Source: Bosea sp. ANAM02 (GTDB taxonomy: Bacteria; Pseudomonadota; Alphaproteobacteria; Rhizobiales; Beijerinckiaceae). Taken from it: a DNA stretch of 64,000 bases. Location of the stretch: positions 4,492,001 to 4,556,000 of the forward strand of contig NZ_AP022848.1 in NCBI RefSeq assembly GCF_011764485.1, read 5' to 3'. Both the position numbers and the translations under genes were made by a program. Below, in pieces: positions 42,994 through 51,480 of this stretch (positions within the stretch are counted from its first letter, which is position 1; every line of letters begins with the position of its first letter). A model generated the notes under the pieces. That model made no database searches, had not been told where the DNA came from, and saw only the letters and a program-made list of their open reading frames with translations.

Positions 42994-44463
42994 ATGCGTC
43001 TGTTTGCCGCGTCGCTCGCAACCGAAACGAACACCTTCTCTCCGATCCCGACATCCCGGGCCAATTTCGAGGCATCCGCCTATTTTCCTGCCGGCCAGCA
43101 CCCGGACCGGGCGACGCATACCACCGCCCCGCTCTATGTCGCTCGGCAGCACGCCAAGAGCGAAGGCTTCGAGCTGATCGAGGGCTCCTGCTTCTGGGCC
43201 GAGCCGTCTGGCACCTGCGCCAAGGCCGATTACGAGGAGATGCGGGACGAGATCCTCACCCAGCTCAAGGCGGCGCTGCCGGTCGACGGCGTGCTGCTCG
43301 GCCTGCACGGCGCCATGGTCGCGCATGGCTATGACGATTGCGAGGGCGACATCATCGAGCATGTCCGCGCCCTCGTCGGCCCTTCCGTGCCGATCGGCGT
43401 CGAGCTCGACCCGCATTGCCACCTGACCGAGAAGCGCGTGCGCCTCGCCGATGCGGTCATCCTCTACAAGGAATACCCGCATGTCGACTTCGTCGAGCGG
43501 GCCGAGGAACTGGTCGACATCATCCTCCGGACGATCCGGGGCGAGATCAAGCCGGTGATGTCGCTCTACGATTGCCGGATGATCGAGCTGGTGCCGACGA
43601 CGCGCGAGCCCGGCCGCTCCTTCGTCGACCGGATGAGCGCGCTCGAAGGCAAGGACGGCATTCTTTCGGTCTCGCTGGCGCATGGCTTCCAGCAGGGCGA
43701 CGTTCCGGAGATCGGCACCCGCGTCCTCGTCATCACCGACAACGACAAGGCGAAGGGCGACGCGCTGGCTGCAAAGCTTGGCGAGGAGTTCCGCTCGCTC
43801 AAGGGGCAGTTCGCCCCGCCCGTGACGCCGCTCGACGAAGCCCTCGACCGCGCGCTCGGCGGCGCCGCCAACGGCCCCCGCGTCATCGCGGATTCGACCG
43901 ACAATGCCGGCGGCGGCGCGGCCTCCGACAACACCAACATCATCCACCGCCTGCGCGAGCGCGGCATTTCCGACGCGGCGGTCGGCCCGGTCTGGGACCC
44001 GGTCGCGGTCGCATTCTGCCTGACGGCCGGGGTCGGCGCGACCATCCCGCTGCGCTTCGGCGGCAAGGCGGCCGCGACCTCGGGCACGCCGGTCGATGGC
44101 GAGGTCACCGTGCTCGGTGCGATCCGCGGGGGCACGCAGAGCTTCGGCACCGCCAAGGTGCCGATCGGCGACGCGGTCGGCATCCGCATCGACGGCATCG
44201 ACGTCGCGCTGCTCTCGCACCGCACGCAGGCGCTGGGCCTGGAGATCTTCACCAGCGTCGGCATCGACCCGACGCAGAAGCGCATCGTCAGCGTGAAGTC
44301 GACCAACCATTTCCATGCGGCCTACGGCCCGATCGCCAGCGAGGTGATCTACACCGACGGCGGCGGCCCCTCGCATCTCGACGTGCGCAAATATCCCTAT
44401 CGCAAGATCAACCGGCCGCTCTGGCCGCATGATCCGCTCCCGCCCGGCCGGCTCGTCGTCTGA
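42994..44463 (+). CDS. M81 family metallopeptidase (MlrC / microcystinase C-like)
   Basis: 489 residues. The N-terminus MRLFAASLATETNTFSPIPTS is the family start motif. LLGLHGAMVAHGYDDCEGD and ELDPHCHLTEK provide the candidate zinc ligands (Asp, His, Glu), with ADSTDNAGGGAASDNT as the conserved Asp-rich glycine loop. The C-terminal MlrC domain follows (GVGATIPLRFGGK, GIDPTQKRIVSVKSTNHFHAAYG). The prototype degrades linearised microcystin; most relatives act on unknown peptides. GGAAAGG lies upstream. Its position between two peptide-binding proteins suggests processing of imported peptides, although no signal peptide is evident. Confidence 0.9.
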   Translation: MRLFAASLATETNTFSPIPTSRANFEASAYFPAGQHPDRATHTTAPLYVARQHAKSEGFELIEGSCFWAEPSGTCAKADYEEMRDEILTQLKAALPVDGVLLGLHGAMVAHGYDDCEGDIIEHVRALVGPSVPIGVELDPHCHLTEKRVRLADAVILYKEYPHVDFVERAEELVDIILRTIRGEIKPVMSLYDCRMIELVPTTREPGRSFVDRMSALEGKDGILSVSLAHGFQQGDVPEIGTRVLVITDNDKAKGDALAAKLGEEFRSLKGQFAPPVTPLDEALDRALGGAANGPRVIADSTDNAGGGAASDNTNIIHRLRERGISDAAVGPVWDPVAVAFCLTAGVGATIPLRFGGKAAATSGTPVDGEVTVLGAIRGGTQSFGTAKVPIGDAVGIRIDGIDVALLSHRTQALGLEIFTSVGIDPTQKRIVSVKSTNHFHAAYGPIASEVIYTDGGGPSHLDVRKYPYRKINRPLWPHDPLPPGRLVV

Positions 44464-44565
44464 GGCCGCTCGAAACGGAAGGAACGAGAGACGAGAAGCA
44501 TGACCCGACGAGGGCCAGACGAGGCGAATGCCCGCGGCCTTCCAAATGCAACGGAGGAGAACCAG

Positions 44566-46167
44566 ATGAAAACGACACGCCGAGGTTTCGTTCAGGGCGG
44601 ATTGGCAACCGGGGCGCTCGTCGCCGCGCCGGCCACGATCCGCGCGCAGACCACCCCTTCCGCCGCCCGCACCATCCGCGCCGTGCTGCACGGCGATCTT
44701 CGCGTCTTCGATCCGATCTGGACGACCGCGAACATGACCTCCTACCACGCGGGCATGGTCTACGACACGCTGTTCGGCGTGAACGACAAATACGAACCGC
44801 AGCCGCAGATGATCTCGAAATGGTCGCTCTCGGACGATCGCAAGACCTATAATTTCGAGCTGCGCGACGGCCTGCGCTTCAGCGACGGCACGCCCGTCAC
44901 GGCCAAGGACTGCGTCGCCTCGATCCGGCGCTGGGGCGCCCGCGACGGCGGCGGCCAGCACATGATGGCGCGTCTCGCCGACACGCCGGTCAAGGACGAC
45001 AAGACCTTCCAGATCGTGATGAAGGAGCCCTACGGGCTCGTGGTCGAGTGGCTCGCCAAGGCCGCGACCAATGTCTGCTACATCATGCGCGAGAAGGAGG
45101 CCGGGACCGATCCGAACCAGCAGATCAGCACCATCCTCGGCTCGGGACCGTTCCTGTTCAACGAGGGCGCCGTCGTCCAGGGACAGCGCTATGTCTACGA
45201 CAAGAATCCGAACTACGTGCCGCGTTCCGAGCCCGCCGTCTTCACCTCGGGCGGCAAGGTGGTGAATGTCGACCGGGTCGTGTTCGAGAACATCGCCGAC
45301 GAGGCGACGGCGATCGCCGCGATCCGGGCCGGCGAGATCGACATGATCGAATACCCGAATGTCGACCTGCTCGACTCGCTCGCCGGCGAGAAGGACATCA
45401 AGCTCGAGGTCCTGAACAAGCAGGGCCAGCTCGGCTGGTGCCGCGTGAACTGGCTCCATCCGCCGTTCAACAACGTCAAGGCCCGCCAGGCCATGCTGCA
45501 CCTGATCCACCCGACCGAGGTGATGAAGGCGACCTTCGGCGACGAGAAATATTTCCGCGGCTGCTCCTCGCTGTTCGGCATGGGCACGCCGATGGAGAAC
45601 GACGCCAATATCGACTGGTTCAAGACGGCGCCGAACATGGAGAAGGCCAAGCAGCTCGTGAAGGAGTCCGGCTATGACGGGCGCCCGGTCGTCGTGCTGC
45701 AGGCGACCAACATCGCCTATATGAACAATGCCGCCAACCTGATCGCGCAATGGATGCGCCAGGCCGGCTTCAACGTCTCGCTGCAGGCTTCCGACTGGGG
45801 CGCCGTCATCACCCGCCGCGCCGTCAAGGCCGCGCCGGACCAGGGCGGCTGGAACGTCTTCTTCACCTCGGGCTCGGTCAACGCCTTCGGCAATCCCGTC
45901 TCGCTCAGCGGCCATGCCGCCAATGGCGAGAAGGGCTGGTTCGGCTGGCCGAGCAACGAGAAGCACGAGCAGCTGCGCGACAAATGGGCCGCCGCGCAGA
46001 CGGATGCCGAGCGCAAGCAGATCGCCCGCGACATCCAGCAGAACGCCTGGGACTTCGTGCCGCACGCCTATTACGGCCAGTGGTTCCAGCCGGCGGCGTT
46101 GCGCAACCTGACCGGACTGATCGGCATGCCCGAGCTGATCCCGTTCTGGAACGTGAAGAAGGGCTGA
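44566..46167 (+). CDS. Peptide-type ABC transporter substrate-binding protein (SBP_bac_5), Tat-like signal
   Basis: 533 residues from the ATG at 44566 with GGAGGAG upstream. The N-terminus MKTTRRGFVQGGLATGALVAAPATIRA has a twin-arginine motif. The family pattern includes LHGDLRVFDPIWTTANMTSYHAGMVYDTLFGV and GSGPFLF. It is a clear paralogue of the protein at 20955-22544: both have VPRSEPA, DWGAV and APDQGGWN blocks in order. The following hairpin at 46189 and the dppB/dppC genes make this the binding protein most directly tied to those permeases. Confidence 0.9.
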   Translation: MKTTRRGFVQGGLATGALVAAPATIRAQTTPSAARTIRAVLHGDLRVFDPIWTTANMTSYHAGMVYDTLFGVNDKYEPQPQMISKWSLSDDRKTYNFELRDGLRFSDGTPVTAKDCVASIRRWGARDGGGQHMMARLADTPVKDDKTFQIVMKEPYGLVVEWLAKAATNVCYIMREKEAGTDPNQQISTILGSGPFLFNEGAVVQGQRYVYDKNPNYVPRSEPAVFTSGGKVVNVDRVVFENIADEATAIAAIRAGEIDMIEYPNVDLLDSLAGEKDIKLEVLNKQGQLGWCRVNWLHPPFNNVKARQAMLHLIHPTEVMKATFGDEKYFRGCSSLFGMGTPMENDANIDWFKTAPNMEKAKQLVKESGYDGRPVVVLQATNIAYMNNAANLIAQWMRQAGFNVSLQASDWGAVITRRAVKAAPDQGGWNVFFTSGSVNAFGNPVSLSGHAANGEKGWFGWPSNEKHEQLRDKWAAAQTDAERKQIARDIQQNAWDFVPHAYYGQWFQPAALRNLTGLIGMPELIPFWNVKKG

Positions 46168-46188
46168 TCCGAGCCTCGACCCCGACCA

Positions 46189-46216
46189 GCGGAGCCCGCC
46201 TTCCGGCGGGCTCCGC
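46189..46216 (+). terminator. Intercistronic hairpin after binding-protein gene
   Basis: GCGGAGCCCGCC (46189-46200) and GGCGGGCTCCGC (46205-46216) form a perfect 12-bp stem with a TTCC loop, 21 bp after the stop. No U-tract follows, so it is more likely an mRNA-stabilising or partial terminator structure that raises the binding protein over the permeases. Confidence 0.6.
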
Positions 46217-46340
46217 CTGTCCGACCGTCTTCAGGTGATCGTGCCGGCGGCGTGAGGGCGAGCACGCGACAGCACGCGCGAGCGGGGCCTACCAGGAGCT
46301 CCGCGCCAGACAAGCGACCCGACGGAGGACGACCGAATCC

Positions 46341-47282
46341 ATGCTGAGCTATCTCCTACAGCGCCTGGTATCGACCATCCTGGTGATGACGCTGGTGGGC
46401 GTCTTCGTCTTCCTGTTGCTCCATCTCTCGGCGGGCGACCCCGCCGCCATCATCGCCGGCGACTACGCCACGCCGCAGCAGATCGTCGCGATCCGCCAGC
46501 GGCTCGGCCTCGACGACCCACTGCTCGTCCAGTTCGGGCGCTGGGCGCTGCGCGTGATCCAGGGCGATCTCGGCGTCTCGATCTTCTCCAGCACTCCGGT
46601 CTCGACGCTGATCCTGCAGCGGCTCGAACCGACGCTTTCCGTCGCCGTGCTGACCATGATCTTCGCGGTGTCGATCGCCGTCACGCTCGGCGTGCTCGCC
46701 GCCTGGAAGGCCGGGCGCCCGATCGACCGGCTTCTGATGGGCTTTTCCGTACTCGGCTTCTCGATGCCGACGTTCGTGGTCGGCTACTGCCTGATCTATG
46801 TCTTCGCGATCGAGCTGCGCTGGCTGCCCGTGCAGGGCTACCGGTCGATCGCCAACGGCATCGGCCCCTGGTTCCTGCATCTCGTGCTGCCGACGGTGAC
46901 GCTCGGCCTCGCCTATGTCGCGCTGATCGCGCGCATGACCCGCGCCTCGATGCAGGAGGTGCTGGAGGAGGACTATATCCGCACCGCCAATGCCAAGGGC
47001 GTCTCGGCGCGCACCATGCTGATGAAGCATGCGCTGAAGAATGCCGGCGTGCCGATCATCACCGTGATCGGCATCGGCGTCGCCCTTCTCATCGGCGGCG
47101 TGGTGATCACCGAGACGGTGTTCAACATTCCCGGCATCGGCCGCCTCGTCGTCGACGCGATCTCGAAGCGCGACTACCCGATCATCCAGGGTGTGATTCT
47201 CGTCTTCTCCGGCATCTACGTGCTGATCAATCTCGCGGTCGATCTCTCCTATTCGCTCATCGATCCCCGCATCCGGCACTGA
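46341..47282 (+). CDS. Dipeptide/oligopeptide-type ABC transporter permease (DppB-like)
   Basis: 313 residues with about six membrane segments. The N-terminus MLSYLLQRLVSTILVMTLVGVFVFLLLHLSAGDPA is the DppB signature. QIVAIRQRLGLDDPLLVQFGRW and the coupling loop with TRASMQEVLEEDYIRTANAKGVS and KHALKNAGVPIITVIG are all conserved. A GGAGGACG site precedes the ATG. It pairs with the next gene to form the channel. No DppD/DppF ATPase is encoded downstream, which is unusual for this operon type. Confidence 0.93.
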   Translation: MLSYLLQRLVSTILVMTLVGVFVFLLLHLSAGDPAAIIAGDYATPQQIVAIRQRLGLDDPLLVQFGRWALRVIQGDLGVSIFSSTPVSTLILQRLEPTLSVAVLTMIFAVSIAVTLGVLAAWKAGRPIDRLLMGFSVLGFSMPTFVVGYCLIYVFAIELRWLPVQGYRSIANGIGPWFLHLVLPTVTLGLAYVALIARMTRASMQEVLEEDYIRTANAKGVSARTMLMKHALKNAGVPIITVIGIGVALLIGGVVITETVFNIPGIGRLVVDAISKRDYPIIQGVILVFSGIYVLINLAVDLSYSLIDPRIRH

Positions 47283-47294
47283 GGCGAGAGACCG

Positions 47295-48176
47295 ATGACC
47301 GCAATCGACACCGAAACCCTCCCGACCCCGGCCAGCGGCAACCGCCTGGCCCGGTTCGCCCGGTTCGCCCGCCGCAATCCGACGATGCTGTTCGGCGCCG
47401 CCATCCTGATCGTCTTCCTGATCGTCGCCATCATCGCGCCGCTCATCGCCGGCGACCCGATGCTGAAGGCGCCGACCCGCCGGCTCCAGCCCCCCTCGCC
47501 CGAACTGCGCTTCGGCACAGACCAGCTCGGGCAGGACGTCTTCGCGCGCACAGTCTATGGCGCCCGCGTCTCGCTCATCGTCGGCTTCAGCGTCGCCGCG
47601 ATATCGATCCTCGTCGGCCTCGTGATCGGCCTCTTCGCCGGCTATTATCGTCGTCTCGATGCCATCGTCATGCGCCTGATGGACGGGCTGATGGCGATCC
47701 CCGCGATCCTGCTCGCCATCGCCATGGTCGCGCTGAACCAGGGCAGCATCGGCATCGTCATCGCCGCGATCTCGATCCCCGAGCTGCCGCGCGTCGTGCG
47801 GCTCGTCCGCTCGATCGTGCTCAGCGTCAAGGAGCTGCCCTTCGTCGAGGCCGCCACGGCCTGCGGCGCGCGGACGCCGCGCATCCTGTTCCGCCACATC
47901 ATGCCGAGCACGATCGCGCCCCTGATCGTGCAGGCGACCTATATCTGCGCCTCGGCGATCCTCGTCGAGGCCTCGCTGTCCTTCCTCGGCGCCGGCGTTC
48001 CGCCCGAGGTGCCGAGCTGGGGCAATATGATCGCGTCGAGCCGGCTCTACCTCGCGCGCGCGCCCTGGACGATCTTTTTCCCGGCGATCGCGCTCGCCTT
48101 GGTCGTCCTGGCGGTGAACCTCCTCGGCGACGGCCTGCGCGACCGGCTCGATCCGCGCCTGTCGCGGCGGCTGTAG
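47295..48176 (+). CDS. Dipeptide/oligopeptide-type ABC transporter permease (DppC-like)
   Basis: 293 residues. A cytoplasmic N-terminus (residues 1-30) precedes the first helix (TMLFGAAILIVFLIVAIIAPLIAGDP). PPSPELRFGTDQLGQDVFARTVYGARVSLIVGFS is the DppC hallmark, and LSFLGAGVPPEVPSWGNMIASSRLYL and FFPAIALALVVLAVNLLGDGLRDRLDPR close the protein. Twelve bp separate it from dppB. The next gene downstream is an enzyme, not an ATPase, so this importer must borrow ATPases from another locus. Confidence 0.93.
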   Translation: MTAIDTETLPTPASGNRLARFARFARRNPTMLFGAAILIVFLIVAIIAPLIAGDPMLKAPTRRLQPPSPELRFGTDQLGQDVFARTVYGARVSLIVGFSVAAISILVGLVIGLFAGYYRRLDAIVMRLMDGLMAIPAILLAIAMVALNQGSIGIVIAAISIPELPRVVRLVRSIVLSVKELPFVEAATACGARTPRILFRHIMPSTIAPLIVQATYICASAILVEASLSFLGAGVPPEVPSWGNMIASSRLYLARAPWTIFFPAIALALVVLAVNLLGDGLRDRLDPRLSRRL

Positions 48177-48185
48177 CCTTAAGCC

Positions 48186-48228
48186 GGGATTGCACGCCGG
48201 GCATGCGTTCGCGCGCCCGGCGAATCCC
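48186..48228 (+). terminator. Two-tier hairpin after the dppC gene
   Basis: GGGATT (48186-48191) pairs with AATCCC (48223-48228), and inside it CGCCGGGC (48195-48202) pairs with GCCCGGCG (48215-48222). It lies 10 bp after the stop. It lacks a U-tract but could be the end of the transporter operon. Confidence 0.5.
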
Positions 48229-48286
48229 CAGCGCCGCGCTATGCTGTTCCCGCTAACGACGGCAACGAAGCTGGGAGCCTGCCGGA

Positions 48287-49288
48287 ATGACCCGACGCGA
48301 CACGATCAGACTGGCGCTGCTGCCGACGCCGTTCGAGCCCCTGCCCCGCCTGTCGCAGGCGCTCGCCCGCAACGGCAAGGGACCGTCGATCTGGATGAAG
48401 CGTGACGACTGCACCGGCTTCGCCGGCGGCGGCAACAAGGTGCGCAAGCTCGAATATCTCGTCGCCGAGGCCCTGAAGCAGGGCGCCGACACGCTGGTCA
48501 CCATGGGCGCGATCCAGTCGAACCATGCCCGCCAGACGGCCGCCGCAGCCGCTCGCAGCGGGTTGGGCTGCGTCCTGCTGCTGACCGATTCGGTGGCGGA
48601 TCGCAGCGAATCCTACCGGAGAAACGGCAACTGGCTGCTCGACCGGATTTTTGGCGCCGATATCCGCCTGCTTCCGCCCGGCGGCGATGCGACCGCGATC
48701 GCAGACGAGGCTGTGGCCGGACTGAAGGCGCAGGAGAAGCGCCCCTATTTCATCCCGGTCGGCGGCTCCAATGCGCTGGGCAGCCTCGCCTATCGCGACG
48801 CGCTTCTGGAACTGGCCGGGCAGGCCAAGGCCGAAGCCGTCGATATCGACCATATCGTCGTGCCGACAGGCAGCGGCGGCACCCATGCCGGTATCCTCGC
48901 CGGCGTCGAGGAAGCCGGGCTCGACTGTCGCGTGCAGGGCGTCAGCGTCTCGCGCTCCTCCGATCAGGCCGGAGCCATCGTCTCCGGGCTGGTGAACGAC
49001 ATCTACGCGTTGGAGGGCCGGCGGCGCGGCAGGCAGGCCGCGCTCGAAATCGATGATTCGCAGGTCGGCCCCGGCTATGGCCAGCCCACGCCCGCGATGA
49101 TCGAGGCCGTCGAACTGGTCGCGCGGACGGAAGGCATCCTGCTCGACCCCGTCTATACCGGCAAGGCGATGGCCGGACTCGTCGCACTGGTCCGAAGCGG
49201 CGCCATCGGGCCGGACGGGACCGTCGTGTTCTGGCATACCGGCGGCGCGCCGGGGCTCTACGCCTATCCGGAAGTTTTTCAGGGGTAG
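48287..49288 (+). CDS. D-cysteine desulfhydrase / ACC deaminase-family PLP enzyme
   Basis: 333 residues. WMKRDDCTGFAGGGNKVRKLEYLVAEAL contains the PLP-binding Lys51. GAIQSNHARQTAAAAARSGL is the asparagine loop. PVGGSNALGSLAYRDALLEL and VVPTGSGGTHAGILAG (the phosphate cup) follow, and VFWHTGGAPGLYAYPEVF ends the protein. The features fit D-cysteine desulfhydrase (DcyD), which splits D-cysteine to pyruvate, ammonia and sulfide, better than ACC deaminase, but relatives also act on other D-amino acids. A D-amino acid enzyme downstream of a peptide importer fits the theme of the region. Confidence 0.85.
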   Translation: MTRRDTIRLALLPTPFEPLPRLSQALARNGKGPSIWMKRDDCTGFAGGGNKVRKLEYLVAEALKQGADTLVTMGAIQSNHARQTAAAAARSGLGCVLLLTDSVADRSESYRRNGNWLLDRIFGADIRLLPPGGDATAIADEAVAGLKAQEKRPYFIPVGGSNALGSLAYRDALLELAGQAKAEAVDIDHIVVPTGSGGTHAGILAGVEEAGLDCRVQGVSVSRSSDQAGAIVSGLVNDIYALEGRRRGRQAALEIDDSQVGPGYGQPTPAMIEAVELVARTEGILLDPVYTGKAMAGLVALVRSGAIGPDGTVVFWHTGGAPGLYAYPEVFQG

Positions 49289-49323
49289 CATCGACTGACG
49301 GAATCAGATCGTCAGCCCACGTG

Positions 49324-49416
49324 CGTCATGGTCGGGCTTGTCCCGACCATCCACGTCTTCATTGATCGAGGACGGTGTTCAAAACGTAGATGCTCGCCAC
49401 AAGGGCGAGCATGACG
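49324..49416. repeat. Diverged palindromic repeat within the 315-bp gap before minC
   Basis: CGTCATG (49324-49330) and CATGACG (49410-49416) are perfect ends. Inner stems are GGTCGGG with CCCGACC, and GCTCGCC with GGCGAGC. The gap 49289-49603 contains this repeat and then an AT-rich stretch (about 49540-49603) that probably holds the min promoter; no gene is visible. Confidence 0.65.
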
Positions 49417-49603
49417 ACTGTGGTTTCCGTGCCATTTCCCGGCACGTTCTCAATCAGTTCTGCCTGTTCAGCGCCGCGTCAGGGAGCTGTGGACAGCCTC
49501 CCTCGGAATGCATCGAGCAGCCGCCGTCGAGAGCCCGGTTTACGACCTGTTAACCATTCCCTCGATACACCGAAGCAACCGAAAATTTACCAAGATAACC
49601 GAC

Positions 49604-50329
49604 GTGTTAACTCAACCCCGGCCCATCCGCCTCAAGGGGCGGTCCTATCTTGCGCTGACGCTGACCCCGGAGCTGCCCTTCGAGGACTGGCTGGCGCGGC
49701 TCGACGACCTCGCCTCGCGCTCCGCCGGCTTCTTCCTGCGGCGCCCCGTGGTGCTCGACATCACCGGGCTGGATGTCGACCGGGCGCAGCTTCGCACCTT
49801 CGTCAGCCAACTCGGCCAGCGCCAGGTCAGGATCATGGGCATCGAGGGCGCCTCCCCGGCGCTGCTCGGCGCAGACCTGCCGCCAGCCATGGCCGACGGG
49901 CGCCCGACCTCCGATTTCGAACCTCCGGCCGCCGCGGCCGAGTCTGCCAAGGCCGAGGTTGCCGTCGCCGAGCCGGCCGTGCCGGAGCTGCCCAAGGCGG
50001 TTCCGTCGATCATCGTGACGCAGCCGGTGCGCTCGGGCCAGTCGCTGGTCTTCCTCGAAGGCGACGTCACCGTCGTCGGCTCGGTCGCATCTGGCGCCGA
50101 GATCGTCGCGGGCGGCTCGATCCATGTCTACGGCACGCTGCGCGGGCGGGCGATGGCCGGCACGATGGGCAACGCGGCGGCGCGCATCTTCTGCCGCAAG
50201 CTCGAGGCCGAGCTGATCGCGATCGACGGCTACTACAAGACGGCCGAGGACATGGGCCCCGAATTCCGCGGCAAGCCCGTGCAGATCTGGCTCGACGGCG
50301 AAGCGTTCAAGGTCGAAGCGCTCGCCTGA
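49604..50329 (+). CDS. minC: Septum site-determining protein MinC
   Basis: 241 residues if it starts at the GTG at 49604 (VLTQPRPIRLKGRSYLAL). The frame is open to an ATG at 49508, but the bases between are AT-rich and look like a promoter. The N-terminal MinC_N domain (LALTLTPELPFEDWLARLDDLASRSAGFFLRRPVVLDITGL) is followed by an Ala/Glu-rich linker. The C-terminal beta-helix domain (TQPVRSGQSLVFLEGDVTVVGSVASGAEIVAGGSIHVYGTLRGRAMAG) binds FtsZ and MinD. MinC prevents Z-ring assembly away from mid-cell. It is the first gene of minCDE. Confidence 0.92.
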   Translation: MLTQPRPIRLKGRSYLALTLTPELPFEDWLARLDDLASRSAGFFLRRPVVLDITGLDVDRAQLRTFVSQLGQRQVRIMGIEGASPALLGADLPPAMADGRPTSDFEPPAAAAESAKAEVAVAEPAVPELPKAVPSIIVTQPVRSGQSLVFLEGDVTVVGSVASGAEIVAGGSIHVYGTLRGRAMAGTMGNAAARIFCRKLEAELIAIDGYYKTAEDMGPEFRGKPVQIWLDGEAFKVEALA

Positions 50330-50366
50330 GGCGCACACATAACTCAACGTTCAGAAGGAGCGGTCA

Positions 50367-51182
50367 ATGGGCAAGGTCATCGTCGTCACATCGGGCAAGG
50401 GCGGCGTCGGCAAGACGACGTCGTCGGCTGCGCTCGGCGCCGCGCTCGCCCAGGGCGGGGACAAGGTCGTTGTCGTCGATTTCGACGTCGGCCTGCGCAA
50501 TCTCGACCTGGTCATGGGCGCCGAGCGGCGCGTGGTCTACGACCTCGTCAACGTCATCCAGGGCGAGGCCAAGCTCACCCAGGCGCTGATCCGCGACAAG
50601 CGCGTCGAGACGCTCTATCTGCTGCCGGCCTCGCAGACCCGCGACAAGGACAACCTGACGGCCGAGGGCGTCGCGGCGGTGATCGGCGCGCTGAAAGCGA
50701 ATTTCGACTGGGTGATCTGCGACAGCCCGGCCGGCATCGAGCGCGGCGCGACGCTGGCCATGCGCCATGCCGACATCGCGATCGTCGTGACCAATCCGGA
50801 AGTCTCCTCGGTGCGCGATTCCGACCGGATCATCGGCCTGCTCGATTCCAAGACGCTGAAGGCCGAGAATGGCGAGCGCATGGAGAAGCACCTGCTGCTC
50901 ACCCGCTACGACCCTCTTCGCGCCGAGCGCGGCGACATGCTGAAGGTCGACGACGTGCTGGAGATCCTGTCGATCCCGCTGCTCGGCATCATCCCCGAGA
51001 GCATGGACGTGCTGCGCGCCTCCAATATCGGCTCGCCGGTCACGCTGGCGGACCAGGGCAGCGCCCCTGCGCTCGCCTATTTCGACGCCATCCGCCGGCT
51101 CAAGGGCGAGCAGATCCCGGTCACGGTGCCCGGCGAGAAGCGCGGCTTCTTCGGCAAGTTCTTCGGAAGGAAGGCGGCATGA
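50367..51182 (+). CDS. minD: Septum site-determining ATPase MinD
   Basis: 271 residues with an AGAAGGAG ribosome site. The deviant Walker A motif is GKGGVGKTT (around residues 10-18). VVVDFDVGLRNLDLVMG and WVICDSPAGIERGA are the ParA/MinD switch regions. The C-terminal amphipathic helix KRGFFGKFFGRKAA is the membrane-targeting sequence. MinD recruits MinC and oscillates with MinE at the membrane. Its stop overlaps the minE start (ATGA at 51179). Confidence 0.96.
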   Translation: MGKVIVVTSGKGGVGKTTSSAALGAALAQGGDKVVVVDFDVGLRNLDLVMGAERRVVYDLVNVIQGEAKLTQALIRDKRVETLYLLPASQTRDKDNLTAEGVAAVIGALKANFDWVICDSPAGIERGATLAMRHADIAIVVTNPEVSSVRDSDRIIGLLDSKTLKAENGERMEKHLLLTRYDPLRAERGDMLKVDDVLEILSIPLLGIIPESMDVLRASNIGSPVTLADQGSAPALAYFDAIRRLKGEQIPVTVPGEKRGFFGKFFGRKAA

Positions 51183-51451
51183 GCATGAATCTGTTCCGCC
51201 TCTTCTCCCGCCCCCGCTCGGCCCCCGCCGCTCGGGAAAGGCTGCAAGTGCTGCTCGCCCATGAGCGCGCCGCCGCCGGCGGCGATGCCGACCTGCTCGG
51301 CAAGCTGCGGGACGAAATCCTACGCGCGATCTCCAAGCATATGCAGATCGACGACGACAAGGTCAGCGTCCGGATGGAGCGCGGCGCCCAGGTCTCGACG
51401 CTCGCCGTCGATATCGAGGTTCCCTTCGACGCCGGCAAGAAGGCGGCGTAA
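51179..51451 (+). CDS. minE: Cell division topological specificity factor MinE
   Basis: 90 residues. The N-terminal MSMNLFRLFSRPRSAPAARERLQVLLAHERA is the MinD-interacting and membrane-binding part. The C-terminal ILRAISKHMQIDDDKVSVRMERG is the dimerisation domain. It stimulates MinD ATPase activity and sets the mid-cell division site. It is translationally coupled to minD and ends the operon; the next gene converges from the minus strand. Confidence 0.95.
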   Translation: MSMNLFRLFSRPRSAPAARERLQVLLAHERAAAGGDADLLGKLRDEILRAISKHMQIDDDKVSVRMERGAQVSTLAVDIEVPFDAGKKAA

Positions 51452-51480
51452 CCGCAATCGTTCCCTTGGGCGCGCGGCGG

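Noticed and set aside
42784..46065. A 1093-codon open frame on the minus strand
   Set aside because: It is antisense to the MlrC-like and binding-protein genes, which have clear family motifs. Its Arg/Asp/His-rich composition is typical of a high-GC shadow frame.
49508..49603. 32-codon N-terminal extension of minC
   Set aside because: The bases are AT-rich and promoter-like, and the MinC domain begins after the GTG at 49604; kept only as an alternative start.
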